A DNA stretch of 64,000 nucleotides from Perognathus longimembris pacificus (GCF_023159225.1 NC_063188.1:34155979-34219978); one strand, 5' to 3'; positions 1-12,170 are shown, counted from the first letter of the stretch. Program-made: numbers and translations. The notes: generated by a model from the letters alone, not told the origin.

Positions 1-102
1 CCCCTTCTGGCCATTTTCTGTATATGTGGTGCTGGGGAATTGAACCCATGGCCTCATGTTTACGAGGCAAGCACTCTTGCCACTAGGCCATATCCCCAGC
101 CT
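1..102 (-). mobile_element. IDL-Geo SINE, cut by window edge
   Basis: The ID-like half (IDL) and the first bases of the Geo half are present, read on the minus strand. The rest lies left of the window. Confidence 0.85.
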
Positions 103-420
103 GCAGATAGTGTTTTGAGTTTCAAACCTTGAGCAGAGAGAAATGCCAGCTCCGGGACAAACACACAGGGGCCTCCCAGTTCCAAAGATGTTCTCACATA
201 TAGAAAAGCCCCTTCATCTTCTGTGTCCACACCTGGCTGTTTCACATGCTTCCTCCTATTCCTTATTCATATTCCCTTTCTGCCTCCCTTGTAAAGGTAG
301 ATGTGTATGGAGGTACTTGTGTGACTATGGGTATCTATCTGGTGTGCGTGTTTGTCTAGAAGACAGGTGAGCACATCTTATAGGGAATAGCAGGCATAGT
401 GTATGGGTCTCCTCTAATAA

Positions 421-640
421 TTCTTGAAGTAGCTACCACTTCTTGAGTCCTTCTTCTGTGTGAAGCAGTGCTTAAGTGCTCTGCTTGAGTGAGCTCATTT
501 AATCCTCACCACTAAGTGACACCATTAAGATGACAACAGTGAAGCTCAGAGACAGTGTCTGGCCATGGGGTCAGTCACACTTGCAGAGTGAAGAAGGCAG
601 GACTCCAGTGCACCTGACTCAGAGCCTATGTCCTTGGGCA
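421..640 (+). mobile_element. MIR SINE remnant
   Basis: Diverged copy recognised by the typical order: a 'CTCATTTAATCCTCAC' block, then 'GAAGCTCAGAGA', then the 'CAGGACTCCAG' block. It lies in the intron after the last Frmpd3 exon of the window. The next stretch up to the exon at 1084 shows nothing recognisable. Confidence 0.7.
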
Positions 641-964
641 GGATAAAGATCTCAGGTCTGGAGCAGATGGCTCTTGGCTTTTCTGATGCCATCTCAATAG
701 AGTTGCTCTTTTTGTTTTTCTAAAAAATCATGTGTATGCTGATATTCTTTTCCTATCTTTTATAGTTCTCACAAATTTTCTCCAATCCTCCTTTCTGGCC
801 TGAGTCTGGAGCTGTCATAGCTCCAATTCTTGAGATGTATCTGGAAGATGTGTCCACAGAGATGAAATGGCAAGAGTTGGGGCTCTGGCTAAAGTTGAAC
901 TGCATCACTGTCACATACCAGAATTCCCAGAACCCTATCTGTACTACTTCTGGCCTATCCACTA

Positions 965-2005
<1,041 letters not shown>

Positions 2006-2267
2006 CTAACTGTTAGAGATTAGAGGGAGGGGAGTTGATGGGCCATGTGCTGGCTGACCCTGAAAGTAGTGTAGAATCCAATGGCCAGAGCTGGGGCAGT
2101 TCTACCACCTCTGAAATGGCAGGTGAGGTGGGGTTGGTGGTGAATACCTTGCTATGTGAGCACTACTGGACTCTTATTCGATATGTCTGATCTAAGAAGT
2201 CAGCTGTAAACACACTTATGGAGTTTGTTTTAAATTCTTTTGAGAAAGATTCTATCCCTGTTCAACT

Positions 2268-2466
2268 CTTTTTTTTTTCCAGTCCTGGGGCTTGATCTCA
2301 GGGCCTGAGCACTGTCCCTGGCTTCTTTTTGCTCAAGGCTAGCACTTTACCACTTGAGCCACAGACCACTTCTGGCTTTTTCTATATCTGTGGTGCTGAG
2401 GAATCGAACCCAGGGCTTCATGTATAGAGGCAAGCACTCTTGCCACTAGGCCATATTCCCAGCCCC
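2268..2466 (-). mobile_element. IDL-Geo SINE
   Basis: Full dimer with a poly-T start on the plus strand (its A tail). It has several private substitutions, so it is not among the youngest copies. Confidence 0.85.
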
Positions 2467-2632
2467 TTAGTAAATTTTTTGTGCTGGTTCTGGGGCTGGA
2501 ACTCAGGGCTTGAGCACCATTGCTTAGTAGTTGTTGTTCTTGTTTTCTGTTCATGTGATGCTGAGGAATCAAACCCTGGGCTTCGTGCATGCTAGGCAAG
2601 CACTCTACCACTAAGCCACATTCCCAGCCCCA
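2467..2632 (-). mobile_element. IDL-Geo SINE, diverged and partly deleted
   Basis: Directly abuts the previous SINE. The Geo half is shortened; the ID-like half is complete to 'CCCAGCCCC'. Confidence 0.65.
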
Positions 2633-2721
2633 GAATATATATTCTTCTAAGTATACATGGAATGTCACCAAGGCCAGACCGTATATCAGAATATTAAATA
2701 AGTCACAATAAATTAAAATGA

Positions 2722-2919
2722 GGGGCTGGGAATATTGCCTAGTGGTAGAGTACTTGCTTCATATACATGAAGCCCTGGGTTCAATTCCTCAGCAACACAT
2801 ATATAGAAAAAAGCCAGAAATGCCGCTGTAGCTCAAGTGATAGAGTGCTAGCCTTTAGCAAAAAGAAGCCAGAGACAGTGCTCACGTCCTGAGTTCAAGC
2901 CCCAGGATTGGCAAAAAAT
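2722..2919 (+). mobile_element. IDL-Geo SINE
   Basis: Full-length dimer from GGGGCTGGGAATATTGCC to the Geo end CCAGGATTGGC plus a short A tail. Confidence 0.85.
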
Positions 2920-3032
2920 TTAAAATGAATAAAATGACACAAAATATATTTCCTAAGCACAGTAGAATAAATTAAAAGACAATAATAGAAAAAAAATCAC
3001 AAATGGGGGAATTTAAAATAATATATATTTTT

Positions 3033-3271
3033 GGTGCTGGTCCTCAGGTCTGAACTTAGGGCCTGGGTGCTGTTCCTAATCTTTTTTGTTCTTTTTTTGT
3101 TCAAGGTTAGTGCTCTACCATTTGAGCTACAGCTCCACTCCTGCATTTTTGGTGCTTAAATGAAATTAAAGAGTCTCCTGGACTGTCTTGCCTGGCTCTG
3201 TACTGAAGTCCTCAGATCTCAGCCTCCTGAGTGGCTAAGATTACAGGTATGAGCCACTAGTTCCTGGCTCA
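3033..3271 (-). mobile_element. 7SL-Geo chimeric SINE
   Basis: On the minus strand it reads a 7SL/B1-like head (GTAATCTTAGCCACTCAGGA) joined to the Geo monomer. Strongly diverged. Confidence 0.75.
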
Positions 3272-3498
3272 AACAAAATAATTCAAACTAATGGGCCAAA
3301 GAAGAAACCACAAGAAAAAAATTAGAAGATACTTTTAGATAAATGAAAATTAAGATATAGCATCAAAACTCATGGTGCTTAATAGCGCTCAGAAAGGAAA
3401 TGTAGCTTGTCAAGAAGCTGAAACCTTGTATATTGATACATGGAATGCAAACTTCTTTGTATAACTATTTAGGAAAAATAAGTATTGAACAGGAAGAG

Positions 3499-3580
3499 GA
3501 GCCAGGGAAAGGAGTATGGTTGAGCACCTGCTTAACAAACACAAGGCCCTGGGTTCAAACCTTAATACAAAACGAAACCA
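3499..3580 (+). mobile_element. ID-like SINE fragment
   Basis: A short stretch with the B-box-like GGGTTCAAACC followed by an A-rich tail of AAAAC units. Confidence 0.5.
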
Positions 3581-3671
3581 AACCAAAATAACGAAAAGAC
3601 CGAAATACAAACAAATGAACAACAACAAAAAAACCCAAGCAAAAAATAAATCCCAAAGAGAAACGTCAAAT

Positions 3672-3772
3672 TGGTGGTACATGGACTCATAATTCCAGTA
3701 TTTGGGAGGCTGGAGCAGAAGACAGAGAATTCAAGGCCACCCTTGACTACATAAGACAGATCCTGTCTTAAA
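3672..3772 (+). mobile_element. B1 SINE
   Basis: 7SL-derived monomer: TCATAATTCCAGTATTTGGGAGGCT, ending in CCTGTCTTAAA. Confidence 0.7.
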
Positions 3773-3774
3773 AC

Positions 3775-3981
3775 AGCCAGGTGACTCATGCCTGTAATCG
3801 TAACTACTCATGAGATGAGATCTGAGGATCACAGTTCAAAGCCAGCCTGGGTAGAAAAATCCTTGAGATTCTTATCTCCAATTAACTACCAATAAAAGCT
3901 TCAAGTGGATCTGTGGCTCAAATGGTAGAACACCAGCCTTGAGCACAAAAGCTCAGAGAGAACACCCTGAGTTCAAGCCCA

Positions 3982-3983
<2 letters not shown>
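3775..3983 (+). mobile_element. 7SL-Geo chimeric SINE
   Basis: The 7SL head (GCCTGTAATCGTAACTACTC) runs through 'CTTATCTCCAATTAACTACC' into the Geo monomer. Its 3' end passes straight into the CA array at 3984. Confidence 0.8.

Positions 3984-4062
<79 letters not shown>
3984..4062. repeat. (CA)n microsatellite on a Geo 3' end
   Basis: About 39 CA units with one CG interruption, starting at the last bases of the preceding Geo monomer. Confidence 0.95.
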
Positions 4063-4065
<3 letters not shown>

Positions 4066-4137
4066 ACTAGGGGTATAGCTTGGTAGAATGCTAGCTTAGC
4101 ATGCAGTGGGCCCTGGATTTAATCCCCAGCACTGAAA
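4066..4137 (+). mobile_element. ID SINE
   Basis: A lone tRNA-Ala-like monomer, GGGGTATAGCTTGGTAGAAT to CCCCAGCACTG, with a short A tail and no Geo half. Confidence 0.75.
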
Positions 4138-4293
4138 AAATGGAATATTGTAGGTCAATATTAGGGAACAAAACTGACTAGCATTGTAAGCCCCCCCCCC
4201 CTCCCCACCTTACAAAAGCCCTTTCAAAAACAGAAACAGAAAGAACCGGAAACAAAACTCACAAGAGGAAAAAACAACTATTGAGCTCATTCT

Positions 4294-4502
4294 TTTTTTT
4301 TTTTTTTGGCCAGTCCTGGGGCTTGGACTCAGGGCCTGAGCACTGTCCCTGGCTTCTTTTTGCTCAAGGCTAGCACTCTGCCACTTGAGCCACAGCGCCA
4401 CTTCTGGCCGTTTTCTGTATATGTGGTGCTGGGAAATTGAACCCAGGGCCTCATGTATACAAGGCAAGCACTCTTGCCACTAGGTCATATCCCCAGCCCC
4501 TC
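4294..4502 (-). mobile_element. IDL-Geo SINE with target-site duplication
   Basis: Full dimer flanked by the 13-bp direct repeat TTGAGCTCATTCT at 4281-4293 and 4503-4515. Confidence 0.92.
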
Positions 4503-4745
4503 TTGAGCTCATTCTATGTAGCCATCATTAACCTTGATACCAAACCCAGAGAGACATCACAAGAAAACTACAGAACAATATCTTGAGAATAGAATATCTC
4601 ATGAATATAGACACAGAGTTAGTTAACTACTAGCAAATGAAATTCATAAAAAGATTACATACCATTACAAAGGGGGATTTATTGCAGTCAGTAACATCAA
4701 ATGTAAATTAATGTAACATACCATGTTACCAAAGGATGAAAATTG
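4503..4745 (+). mobile_element. L1 ORF2 remnant
   Basis: Decayed L1 reverse-transcriptase region, recognised from blocks such as TCTCATGAATATAGACACAGA and GGGGGATTTATTGCAGTCAG. No usable reading frame remains. Confidence 0.7.
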
Positions 4746-4748
4746 CAT

Positions 4749-4880
4749 GGTTGCAAAGCATGGTGTATGCCTGTAACCCCATCTACTCAAGAAGTGGAGA
4801 CAGGAGGATCTCAAGTTTGAGAACAGCCAGTACAAAGTTACCTAGACCCGTCTCAAGAACAAGATGAAAACCAAAGAAAG
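4749..4880 (+). mobile_element. B1 SINE
   Basis: 7SL-type monomer: GGTGTATGCCTGTAACCCCA to CCCGTCTCAAGAAC. Confidence 0.65.
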
Positions 4881-4884
4881 GGTC

Positions 4885-5094
4885 CAGGTGCTGTTGGTTC
4901 ATGCCTGTAATCCTAGCTACTCAAGAAGCTGAGATCTGAGGATCACTGTGGTTCAAAGCTAGCCCAGGCAGGAAAATCTGTGACTTTCATCTCTAATTAA
5001 ACACCAGAAAAGCAAGAAGTGGAGCTGTGGCTCCAGTGGTAGAGTGCCAGCCTTGGGGGAGGGGGAGGGCCCTGAGTTCAAGACCCAGTACAGG
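4885..5094 (+). mobile_element. 7SL-Geo chimeric SINE
   Basis: Complete chimera with a G-rich patch in the middle of Geo (GGGGGAGGGGGAGGG at about 5054). A CA array follows about 20 bp beyond its end. Confidence 0.8.
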
Positions 5095-5111
5095 TGTACA
5101 TGTGCGTACAA

Positions 5112-5114
<3 letters not shown>

Positions 5115-5143
<29 letters not shown>
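5115..5143. repeat. (CA)n microsatellite on a Geo 3' end
   Basis: Short CA array following the Geo end. Confidence 0.85.
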
Positions 5144-5157
5144 GAGTAATGAGGTAC

Positions 5158-5408
5158 ATATATTACAATCTGAATGATTTTTGAAAATAGGCTAAGTAAG
5201 AAAAAGCATGACACAAAATAATATATACTACATGATTTCATCTATTTAAAGAAAACATTCAAATAGGCAGAACTATAGAAACAAAAATTAGAATGATGGC
5301 TACTTAGAGGTGGGTGGAAACTAGTAGGACATGAGAAGTAATTGCTAATGCATACTGTTTTCTTTAGGAATGGTGATGGATATACTAAATATATAAATTA
5401 AAAACACT
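5158..5408 (+). mobile_element. L1 3' region remnant
   Basis: Matches the end of ORF2 and the 3' UTR of old mammalian L1, for example CTACATGATTTCATCTAT. Probably the same insertion as 4503-4745, split by deletion and SINEs. Confidence 0.6.
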
Positions 5409-5410
5409 AA

Positions 5411-5645
5411 GCCAGGTGCTAGTGGCTCATGCCTATAATCCCAACTATTCAGGAGGCTGAGATCTGAGGATCAAGATTCAAAGATAACCCTGGCAGGAAA
5501 GTCCATGAGATGCTTATTTCCAATAAACTACAAAACGATCTAGAAGTAGAGCTGTGGCTCTAAGTGGTAGAGTGCTAGCCTTGAGCACAAAAGTCCAGGG
5601 ACAGTGCCCAGGCCCTGAGTTCATGCCCCAGGACTGGCAAACAAT
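5411..5645 (+). mobile_element. 7SL-Geo chimeric SINE
   Basis: Full-length chimera ending CCCCAGGACTGGC with a CAA-rich tail. Confidence 0.85.
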
Positions 5646-6004
5646 AACAACAACAAAACCAACAATTTATCTGTACACTTTACATGGATAAATTGTATGG
5701 CTTCGAAATTATAGCCAAATGAATCTATTTGTTAGAAAAGCACAGCACTGGGCCCTTCATAATTTTTGTTTTTCTGAGGAAAAAAGTTAAACATACTCAA
5801 TTTTGTTATTATGAATTGCTTTCAATAAGCAAAGGTTAAATGTGTAAGACTTGTACTGGTGGTGTAATTTTCCAACTTAAAGTGTTGCTAAAGGTCACAC
5901 TTCCTATCTATTTTTTCCTAGTAAATGAGGCAAGCAATTCTAGGATCTTCCACAAACATCTTGCCACCCACATGTACATTGGTCTCCATTGAGAGAGGAA
6001 TCAT

Positions 6005-6095
6005 CCTGCCTATACAGATGAGCTAGCTATTAGAGAGGGTGGTCAGAGTACCTGCCTATACAGATGAGCTAGCTATTAAGAGGGTGGTCAGGGTA
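6005..6095. repeat. 46-bp tandem duplication
   Basis: Two head-to-tail units, 6005-6050 and 6051-6095, both starting CCTGCCTATACAGATGAGCT. They differ by a one-base indel and a few substitutions. The surrounding sequence (about 5650-6308) has no recognised repeat. Confidence 0.95.
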
Positions 6096-6326
6096 CACTC
6101 TTCTTAGGATTTCAGGATGTTTTCCAACTGAAATCTCAATGTACTCAGTATGAAAAACCTGAGATCAGATACCTATGTGAGCAGAGTACTATTTACACAG
6201 TAACACCCCCTTCCCAAATAACCCAATGGATAATGCTGGCCATATATTGTCTTTTTGACATTTCCTTGGAAATCTATAAGAGTCTCTTCTCTCTCCTCCC
6301 TCAGTAAGACCATTTAAGTGTATGTT

Positions 6327-6530
6327 TTTGTTTTTGTGTTTGCCAGGCCTGGGGCTTGAACTCAGGGCCTGAGCACTGTCCCTGGTTTCGTTTTGCTCAA
6401 GGTTAGCACTCTACCTCTTGAGCCACAGCGCCACTTCTGGCTTTTTTCTATATATGTGGTGCTAGGAATCGAACCCAGAGCATCATGCATGCAAGGCAAG
6501 CACTCTACCACTAGGCCATATTCCCTACCC
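6327..6530 (-). mobile_element. IDL-Geo SINE with 18-bp target-site duplication
   Basis: Flanked by a perfect ACCATTTAAGTGTATGTT at 6309-6326 and 6531-6548. Confidence 0.93.
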
Positions 6531-6586
6531 ACCATTTAAGTGTATGTTAAACAACTATAGAACATTAAATAAAAAGTTTTTCCAAA

Positions 6587-6786
6587 GGCTGGGAATATGG
6601 CCTAGTGGCAAGAGTGCTTGCCTCGTATACGTGAAGCCCTAGGTTCAATTCCTCAGCACCACATATATAGAAAAAGCCGGAAGTAGTGCTATGGCTCAAG
6701 TGGTAGCATGCTAGCCTTTAGCAAAAAGAAGCCAGGGATAGTGCTCAGGCCCTGAGTTCAAGCCCCAGGACTGGCAAAAAAAAAAA
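6587..6786 (+). mobile_element. IDL-Geo SINE
   Basis: Full dimer of the GAATATGGCC type ending in an A11 tail. Confidence 0.88.
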
Positions 6787-6824
6787 GTCTTGCCAAAATG
6801 AAACAAACAAAAACAAATGCATAG

Positions 6825-7027
6825 GGCTGGGGATATGGCCTAGTGGCAAGAGAGCTTGCCTCATATACATGAGGCCTTGGGTTCAATTCCCCAGCACCAC
6901 ATATACAGAAAATGGCCAGAAGTGGCGCTGTGGCTCAAGTGGCAGAGTGCTAGCCTTGAGCAAAAAGAAGCCAGGGACAGTGCTCAGGCCCTGAGTCCAA
7001 GCCCCAGGACTGGCCAAAAAAAACCCC
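6825..7027 (+). mobile_element. IDL-Geo SINE, well-preserved example
   Basis: Left monomer: an A-box-like TGGCCTAGTGGCAAGAG and a B-box-like GGTTCAATTCC, as in ID/tRNA-Ala elements. Right (Geo) monomer: GCGCTGTGGCTCAAGTGG and a second B-box-like GAGTCCAAGCCCC. The 15-bp duplication AAAACAAATGCATAG is at 6810-6824 and 7028-7042. Confidence 0.93.
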
Positions 7028-7062
7028 AAAACAAATGCATAGCACTGGGCACATGAAAGGTT

Positions 7063-7172
7063 TTTTTTTTTGAGATAGGTTTTGCTATATATCCGAGGCT
7101 GACTTCCAACTTTCTTATCTTCTTGCTTCAGCCTTTGGTGTTTGGGGATTATAGGCATGTATGGCCACACCC
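7063..7172 (-). mobile_element. B1 SINE
   Basis: Minus-strand 7SL monomer (poly-T, GAGATAGGTTTTGC..., ending GGGATTATAGGCATGTATGG). Confidence 0.7.
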
Positions 7173-7202
7173 AACTTGAACCTTTAATCATCATTATTAT
7201 TA

Positions 7203-7437
7203 CTTTTTGTCAGTTGTGGGGCTTGAACTCAGAGCTTGGACACTGTTGCTGACCTCTTTTGCTCGAGGCTAGCACTTTATCACTTTGATCCACAGCTCCA
7301 TTTCTGGCTTTTGAGTGGTTAATTGGAGATAAGAGTTTCAAGGACTTTTCTGTCTGGGCTGGCTTTGGACCATTATCCTCTTATCTCAGTCTCCTGAGTA
7401 GCTAGGATTACAGGTATAAGCCACCAGCACCTAGCTT
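7203..7437 (-). mobile_element. 7SL-Geo chimeric SINE
   Basis: Full chimera; the junction text GTTAATTGGAGATAAGAG lies between the two halves. Confidence 0.85.
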
Positions 7438-7474
7438 CAATCCTTACTTTAAAAGAGAAAAGAAAAAGTGCCTT

Positions 7475-7685
7475 ACATCATGAAAAGACTTTAATGTGGC
7501 TTATCTCACACAATCCTGTGAAATTCCTCATTGAGTAGGTAGTATTAATATTCTTTATTTTACATATACAGAGCTTGATACTTAGTTTACAGACTTGCTC
7601 CTATGAACTCATCTAAGATAAGTCAGAACTAGAATCCATGTCACTCTGCCTTCAGACCTAAGTTCATAGCAGCTTTCCACAGACC
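7475..7685 (+). mobile_element. MIR SINE remnant
   Basis: Contains the usual series 'CTCACACAATCCTGTGAAAT', a TTTACA block, and a 3' part with AACTAGAATCCATGTCACTCTG. Confidence 0.75.
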
Positions 7686-8269
7686 ATGTTGGTCTATGTT
7701 ATTCAATGTAATTACAGTGAATCTATATGCTTCAGGCCTTACTGGCTGTGTCTATAGAACTCTGGATCAACGAGGGTAGCAAGGTTCAGTGACTCAATTC
7801 AGGCCTCTGAAAATCAGGGAAGAAGCATTCCATGGAATTGCTGAGTCAGGAGTATGATCTGTAACTTACTGGTGTCTCTCTACCCACAGGCATCTTCAGA
7901 AGGGCCTGGGGATGCCTCAGGAGCTAAGCATCTAAGAGACAGCTGAGCAATCATTGGAACCAGTCTAGCAATGAGCTGCCAACAGGGGTCACACCTAAGG
8001 CAGATCTACCAAGCAAGGGTGACTCCTCTCAGACAAAGGCTGGAGTCCTAACGGTAGCTTTTCTCCTTGTGAGACAGAACTAAGGCAGTAAAGGTCAGGT
8101 GATGCTAGCCTGTCACTGGGACTTCCTGATTTGAGAAAAGTGTGCCTGGAAAAGCCCAACTCTCCTCCAGGCAGAAGGTTAGAGATGCCAGATGCAGGTG
8201 GCTGATGGCTGGGACAGTGTGTCTCTCAGATGGCAAACCTGTGTAAATGGCTCATCAGATTTCACCAAG

Positions 8270-8271
<2 letters not shown>

Positions 8272-8322
<51 letters not shown>
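8272..8322. repeat. (GT)n microsatellite
   Basis: About 25 units, not next to any recognisable SINE. Confidence 0.95.
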
Positions 8323-8324
<2 letters not shown>

Positions 8325-8431
8325 AGTTTATTAGTCTATATTCAGCCATTGACAAGACTGACTTCAAAACACCTTCAAAAATCAAGTCAGTGAGCCAGTT
8401 ACAGTTGTGCCTCAAAATATATGCAGCTTGT

Positions 8432-8432
<1 letters not shown>

Positions 8433-8467
<35 letters not shown>

Positions 8468-8484
8468 ACACACACACACACACA
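8433..8484. repeat. (CA)n microsatellite
   Basis: About 25 units with one GA interruption. With the GT array 110 bp away it forms an inverted dinucleotide pair. Confidence 0.93.
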
Positions 8485-10093
8485 GAAAGACAAACACGTC
8501 AGTATATGGCCCTCCTGTATTCTATAGTTCAACCATCATTGCTTAAATGACCATCTACTGGCCCCCTGTTTTTTCTGAACCATTCAAAAAAGTGTATTGT
8601 GGTCAGCCTGACTCCGGCACTCTGAATGTTACTGGGTTTTACTTATATGAAAACTGGCAAGTCACTGATAGTTAACTAGAATATTCAGTTCACCAAACCA
8701 CACTGTGTCTAATCATGGTAGAAAATGTAGACTGATCTCATCCAACTGAGTCTCCAATTGGGATCTCCAAAGCTTATTTTCCTGAACTGCCTCCCTGCCC
8801 CCGCCCCTGCCCCGCCACAGGATACATATAGCAGATAGCTGCCTGTGAATATCTTGCTGCTTCACTATATCCTAGACCTTTAAACACACATGCTGGTCTA
8901 TGGTGACTGCTGAATTTCCCAGCATAAAGGCAGAATGTTATGTATGGGAATGGTCCCATACATTTCTCCCCACTATGCTGTAAGCTGTATGAGGCCTGGG
9001 ACAATTAAACCAGGCATTATTCTCAGCTGTCTCCCTGTCCCCAAGGCTTGGGTACTAGAGAAATGTCTGTTGAATGCAGCTACTGAGAGAAGGGAATGCC
9101 TTCCCCACCACGTCCCAGTTGCTGGTTTAACAGCATCCTTTAGGCCCAGAAGATTGTGCACTGCGTTGGGATGGCTGGATGCTAGTATCTGTTGTGGTAC
9201 AAAAATATACACCCGGACTGACATTTTCCTTTTTTCCTGAGAGACCAAGCCCTACTTGGGCTGCAGCTGTGGCCCCTGAGGGACAAGGCCAATGAGACTG
9301 GCAGGATGCCTATTCACTGTAAGAGTTTGCCAGACAACAGTTTCTGACACTGGGGCTTCTACTGTGGGATGAAAGAGAAGGCTGATGGAGGAAAATGAGT
9401 TCAGCTTTGGACAGTGTCATAAAGGTCTACCACACCAGGAACCAATAACCGCAGGACTGTATACCAGGCTGAGGCCTTCTCAGCTGAGTCCTTCCTTTCC
9501 TAGGGCTGTGAAATAAGATGTGCACAGCACCCCAGTGCTTTGTTGAACTCAGCAAAGCATGCTGGAGGCTCACCTTCAAACCACTGAGCAAGAGCCCTTG
9601 GTGTGTAGTGTCAACCCAGCAACTAGCACTTCAGCAGGCCAAGAAACCAAGTTCCTAATCAGCTCACCTTGGGGGAGTGATGCCAAGCTCAAGGTTAGGT
9701 CTTTCTGGCCAGAAGAGAAAGGAGATACAGAAGTTTTCTATTTTCTCTGCCACTGAGAAAATTTTCCACACTAAGAAAGGAGCACTACAAACTGCAGATA
9801 CACTACAGTGGCCCATTTGGCTCCTGTGTGGACACAGAGACTCCAGGCTAGGGGTGGCCTGAGCCTCTGGCACTCGGCACTCACATACGAGTTCTCAGGA
9901 ATCAGGAAGAGGATCCTAAAGCCATGACAGGCACCAAAAGAGTGCAATGAGTCATCTCTTCCTTTGGAAAAGCAACAGGGAATCAAGCCACATAGAAGGT
10001 TCTGGGTAAAGCTGCAGGGACACACTTGGAGCCCCTTGGTTAGGGTGCTGATGGTGTAACACAAACCTTGCATAGGACTATAGATCCACTTTC

Positions 10094-10322
10094 TTGTGCC
10101 TGTTCTGGGGCTTGAACTCAGGGCCTGCACACTGTCTCCAAGCTGTTTTGCTCAAGGCTAGCACTGTAGCACTTAAACCACAGTTCTACTTCTGGTTTTC
10201 TCATGGTTAATTGGTGATAAGAGTTGCACAACTTTCTTACCAGGCTGGCTTCGAACTGTGATCCTTAGATCTCAGCCTCCTGAATGACTAGAATTACAGG
10301 TGTGAGCCAATGGTGCTCTGCT
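10094..10322 (-). mobile_element. 7SL-Geo chimeric SINE
   Basis: Full chimera, moderately diverged. Confidence 0.82.
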
Positions 10323-10595
10323 TAGAGCCACCTTCCTTTTGTAGATCCACGATATAATTCCTACTGTCACATTTGGCTCATGTCTCACTTCAGATTCTTC
10401 CTTCTGCCATCTATTTCCCTTTCTCCTCTATTCTGCTCAGTTACTTGGGTGTGATTAGACGATAGGAGATCACAGGTGCTACTGAGTGCTAACACTGGCT
10501 TTTCTAGCATTTGGCCATCTGTAGGTTTGGAAGTCCACCTGCTTCTTCAGAGCTCTTTATCTGGAGCTGTGCAACAACTTGCTCCCCCGTTTCTT

Positions 10596-10689
10596 TTTTA
10601 TTGTTATTATAAAGGTGAAATACAAAGGGGTTACAGTTACCTAACTCAGGTAAAGAGTATATTTCTTTTTGGAAAATGTCACACTTTCT
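10596..10689 (-). mobile_element. Short retroposon with L1-like 3' end (copy 1)
   Basis: A 94-bp insertion bounded by CCCGTTTCTT at 10586-10595 and 10690-10699. Read on the minus strand it contains GTAACTGTAACCCCTTTGTA and ends in an AATAACAATAAAAAA tail. The closest related copies are at 23394, 47292 and 63569. Confidence 0.7.
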
Positions 10690-11404
10690 CCCGTTTCTTC
10701 CTCTTCCAGCTCAGCCCCTTCACTTCCATATGTATAGCCCCTTCCCACACCCGGGGGACCACCCATTTGCTCCCAAATCTGTGTTTGGTGTATTGCCTTT
10801 TCATTCCCATGGAGCACATTATGCGAGCCATCAAAACTTGTGTCTGTCATGATGTGTACGATGGGCTTGTTAAAATGGGGAAAGTCATGAGGATGTCTAC
10901 AGAAGTGACACAGAGCTCTCTGGGTACTGGGTCATCTGGCCACAAGTGTGTTTTCATGCTTCAACATGGCCATCTCCAGTCTGAATCAGTCTGAAACTAA
11001 TAAAGTCTTGAAGACAGTAACAGTCATGTGGCAAGGGCAGGTTGATCAAGTGGTTACCAAGTGACAAAGGTGATAACTGAGTGTTAAGTTTTGGCTTTTC
11101 TTATGATTGAGGTTGGGAACCCTTACTCTTTGTATGTGAGTCTGAGGTTAGTATGTGAAGCACAGGCTTTCTGAGTCATCTGTTTCTCCTCCAGCTTCTG
11201 TTCTGGGCATCAGGGCCTGGACTGGCCAGATTTTTTTCCCTCTCTTTGTGCCATCACCAGGACAACCTTGTCAGGTTGACCATTGTAAATTGTCTGTTAC
11301 TTTCTGCATGGGGGCTGCATATGTTCTATCTCTTATTTTCAAGCTGCCTTCTGGGCCTACCCAGTCCTTCCTCACCCATCCTTCTATGAACAACCAAAAG
11401 GTCG

Positions 11405-11650
11405 ATTTTCTTTTCTTTTCTTTTCTTTTTGTTTGTTTGTTTTTTTTGGTGGGGGGGGGGCAGTCCTGGGCCTTGGACTCAGGGCCTGAGCACTGTCCCT
11501 GGCTTCTTCCCGCTCAAGGCTAGCACTCTGCCACTTGAGCCACAGCGCCGCTTCTGGCCGTTTTCTGTATATGTGGTGCTGGGGAATCGAACCTAGGGCC
11601 TCGTGTATCCGAGGCAGGCAATCTTGCCACTAGGCTATATCCCCAGCCCT
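11405..11650 (-). mobile_element. IDL-Geo SINE, youngest subfamily
   Basis: In its sense direction it carries the markers GATATAGCCTAG, CGGATACACGAGG and GAGCGGGAAGAAG shared with 12176, 25325, 34856 and 47367. The 3' side is a T/C and G-run tract. Confidence 0.9.
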
Positions 11651-11661
11651 TTTCTTTTCTT

Positions 11662-11897
11662 TTTTTTGTTGCTGGGGCTTGAACTCAGGTCCTGGGCTCT
11701 GTCCCCGAGCCTCTTTGTGCTCAAGGCTACCGCTCTACCATTTGAGCCATAGTGCCAATTCTGGCATTTTTTTTAGTAGTTTATTGTAAATAAGAGTCTC
11801 ACAGGGACTTTTCTTCCCAGGCTGGCTTTGAACCACAATCCTTAGATGCCAGGGTCCTGAGTAGTTAGTATTTCAGGCATGAGCCACCAGCACCCAC
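11662..11897 (-). mobile_element. 7SL-Geo chimeric SINE
   Basis: Full chimera lying just beside the young IDL-Geo copy. Confidence 0.82.
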
Positions 11898-12072
11898 TTT
11901 TATCTTCATTTTCAACTTCCTTCCAACTAAGCCAGAACATGCAAGATTCACCCCCAGATCTCTGTGTCTCTTAAAAATTTGCCTTAGATCCAATAAAATT
12001 CTTCTCTTTGAGAAGGGGTCTTTCTCTGTATCAGCTGACCTTAAACTCACAATCTTTCTGCCTCAACCATCT

Positions 12073-12170
12073 CACCCCCCCGCCAATCCTGGGGCGTGGG
12101 CATTGTCCCTAAGCTTTTGTGTAAGGCTAGTGCTCTACCACTTGAGCCACAGCTCCATGTCCAGTTTTTT
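12073..12170 (-). mobile_element. Geo monomer fragment
   Basis: Only the Geo half is recognisable (CCAATCCTGGGGC to CACTTGAGCCACAGCTCCA). Confidence 0.65.

Larger units (their letters stand above)
7686..10093. other. Unique intronic sequence with two dinucleotide arrays
   Basis: Apart from the GT and CA arrays listed separately I recognise no repeat, exon or RNA gene. Short open frames around 8935-9250 exist on both strands and show no protein-like pattern. Confidence 0.6.

Noticed and set aside
3984..4062. Regularly spaced repeats considered for a CRISPR-like or satellite array
   Set aside because: Simple dinucleotide repeat; no spacers. The window is a vertebrate intron.
6825..7027. A- and B-box-like motifs suggesting a tRNA gene
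   Set aside because: They belong to the SINE; there is no cloverleaf with paired acceptor stem, and the same text is repeated at every copy.
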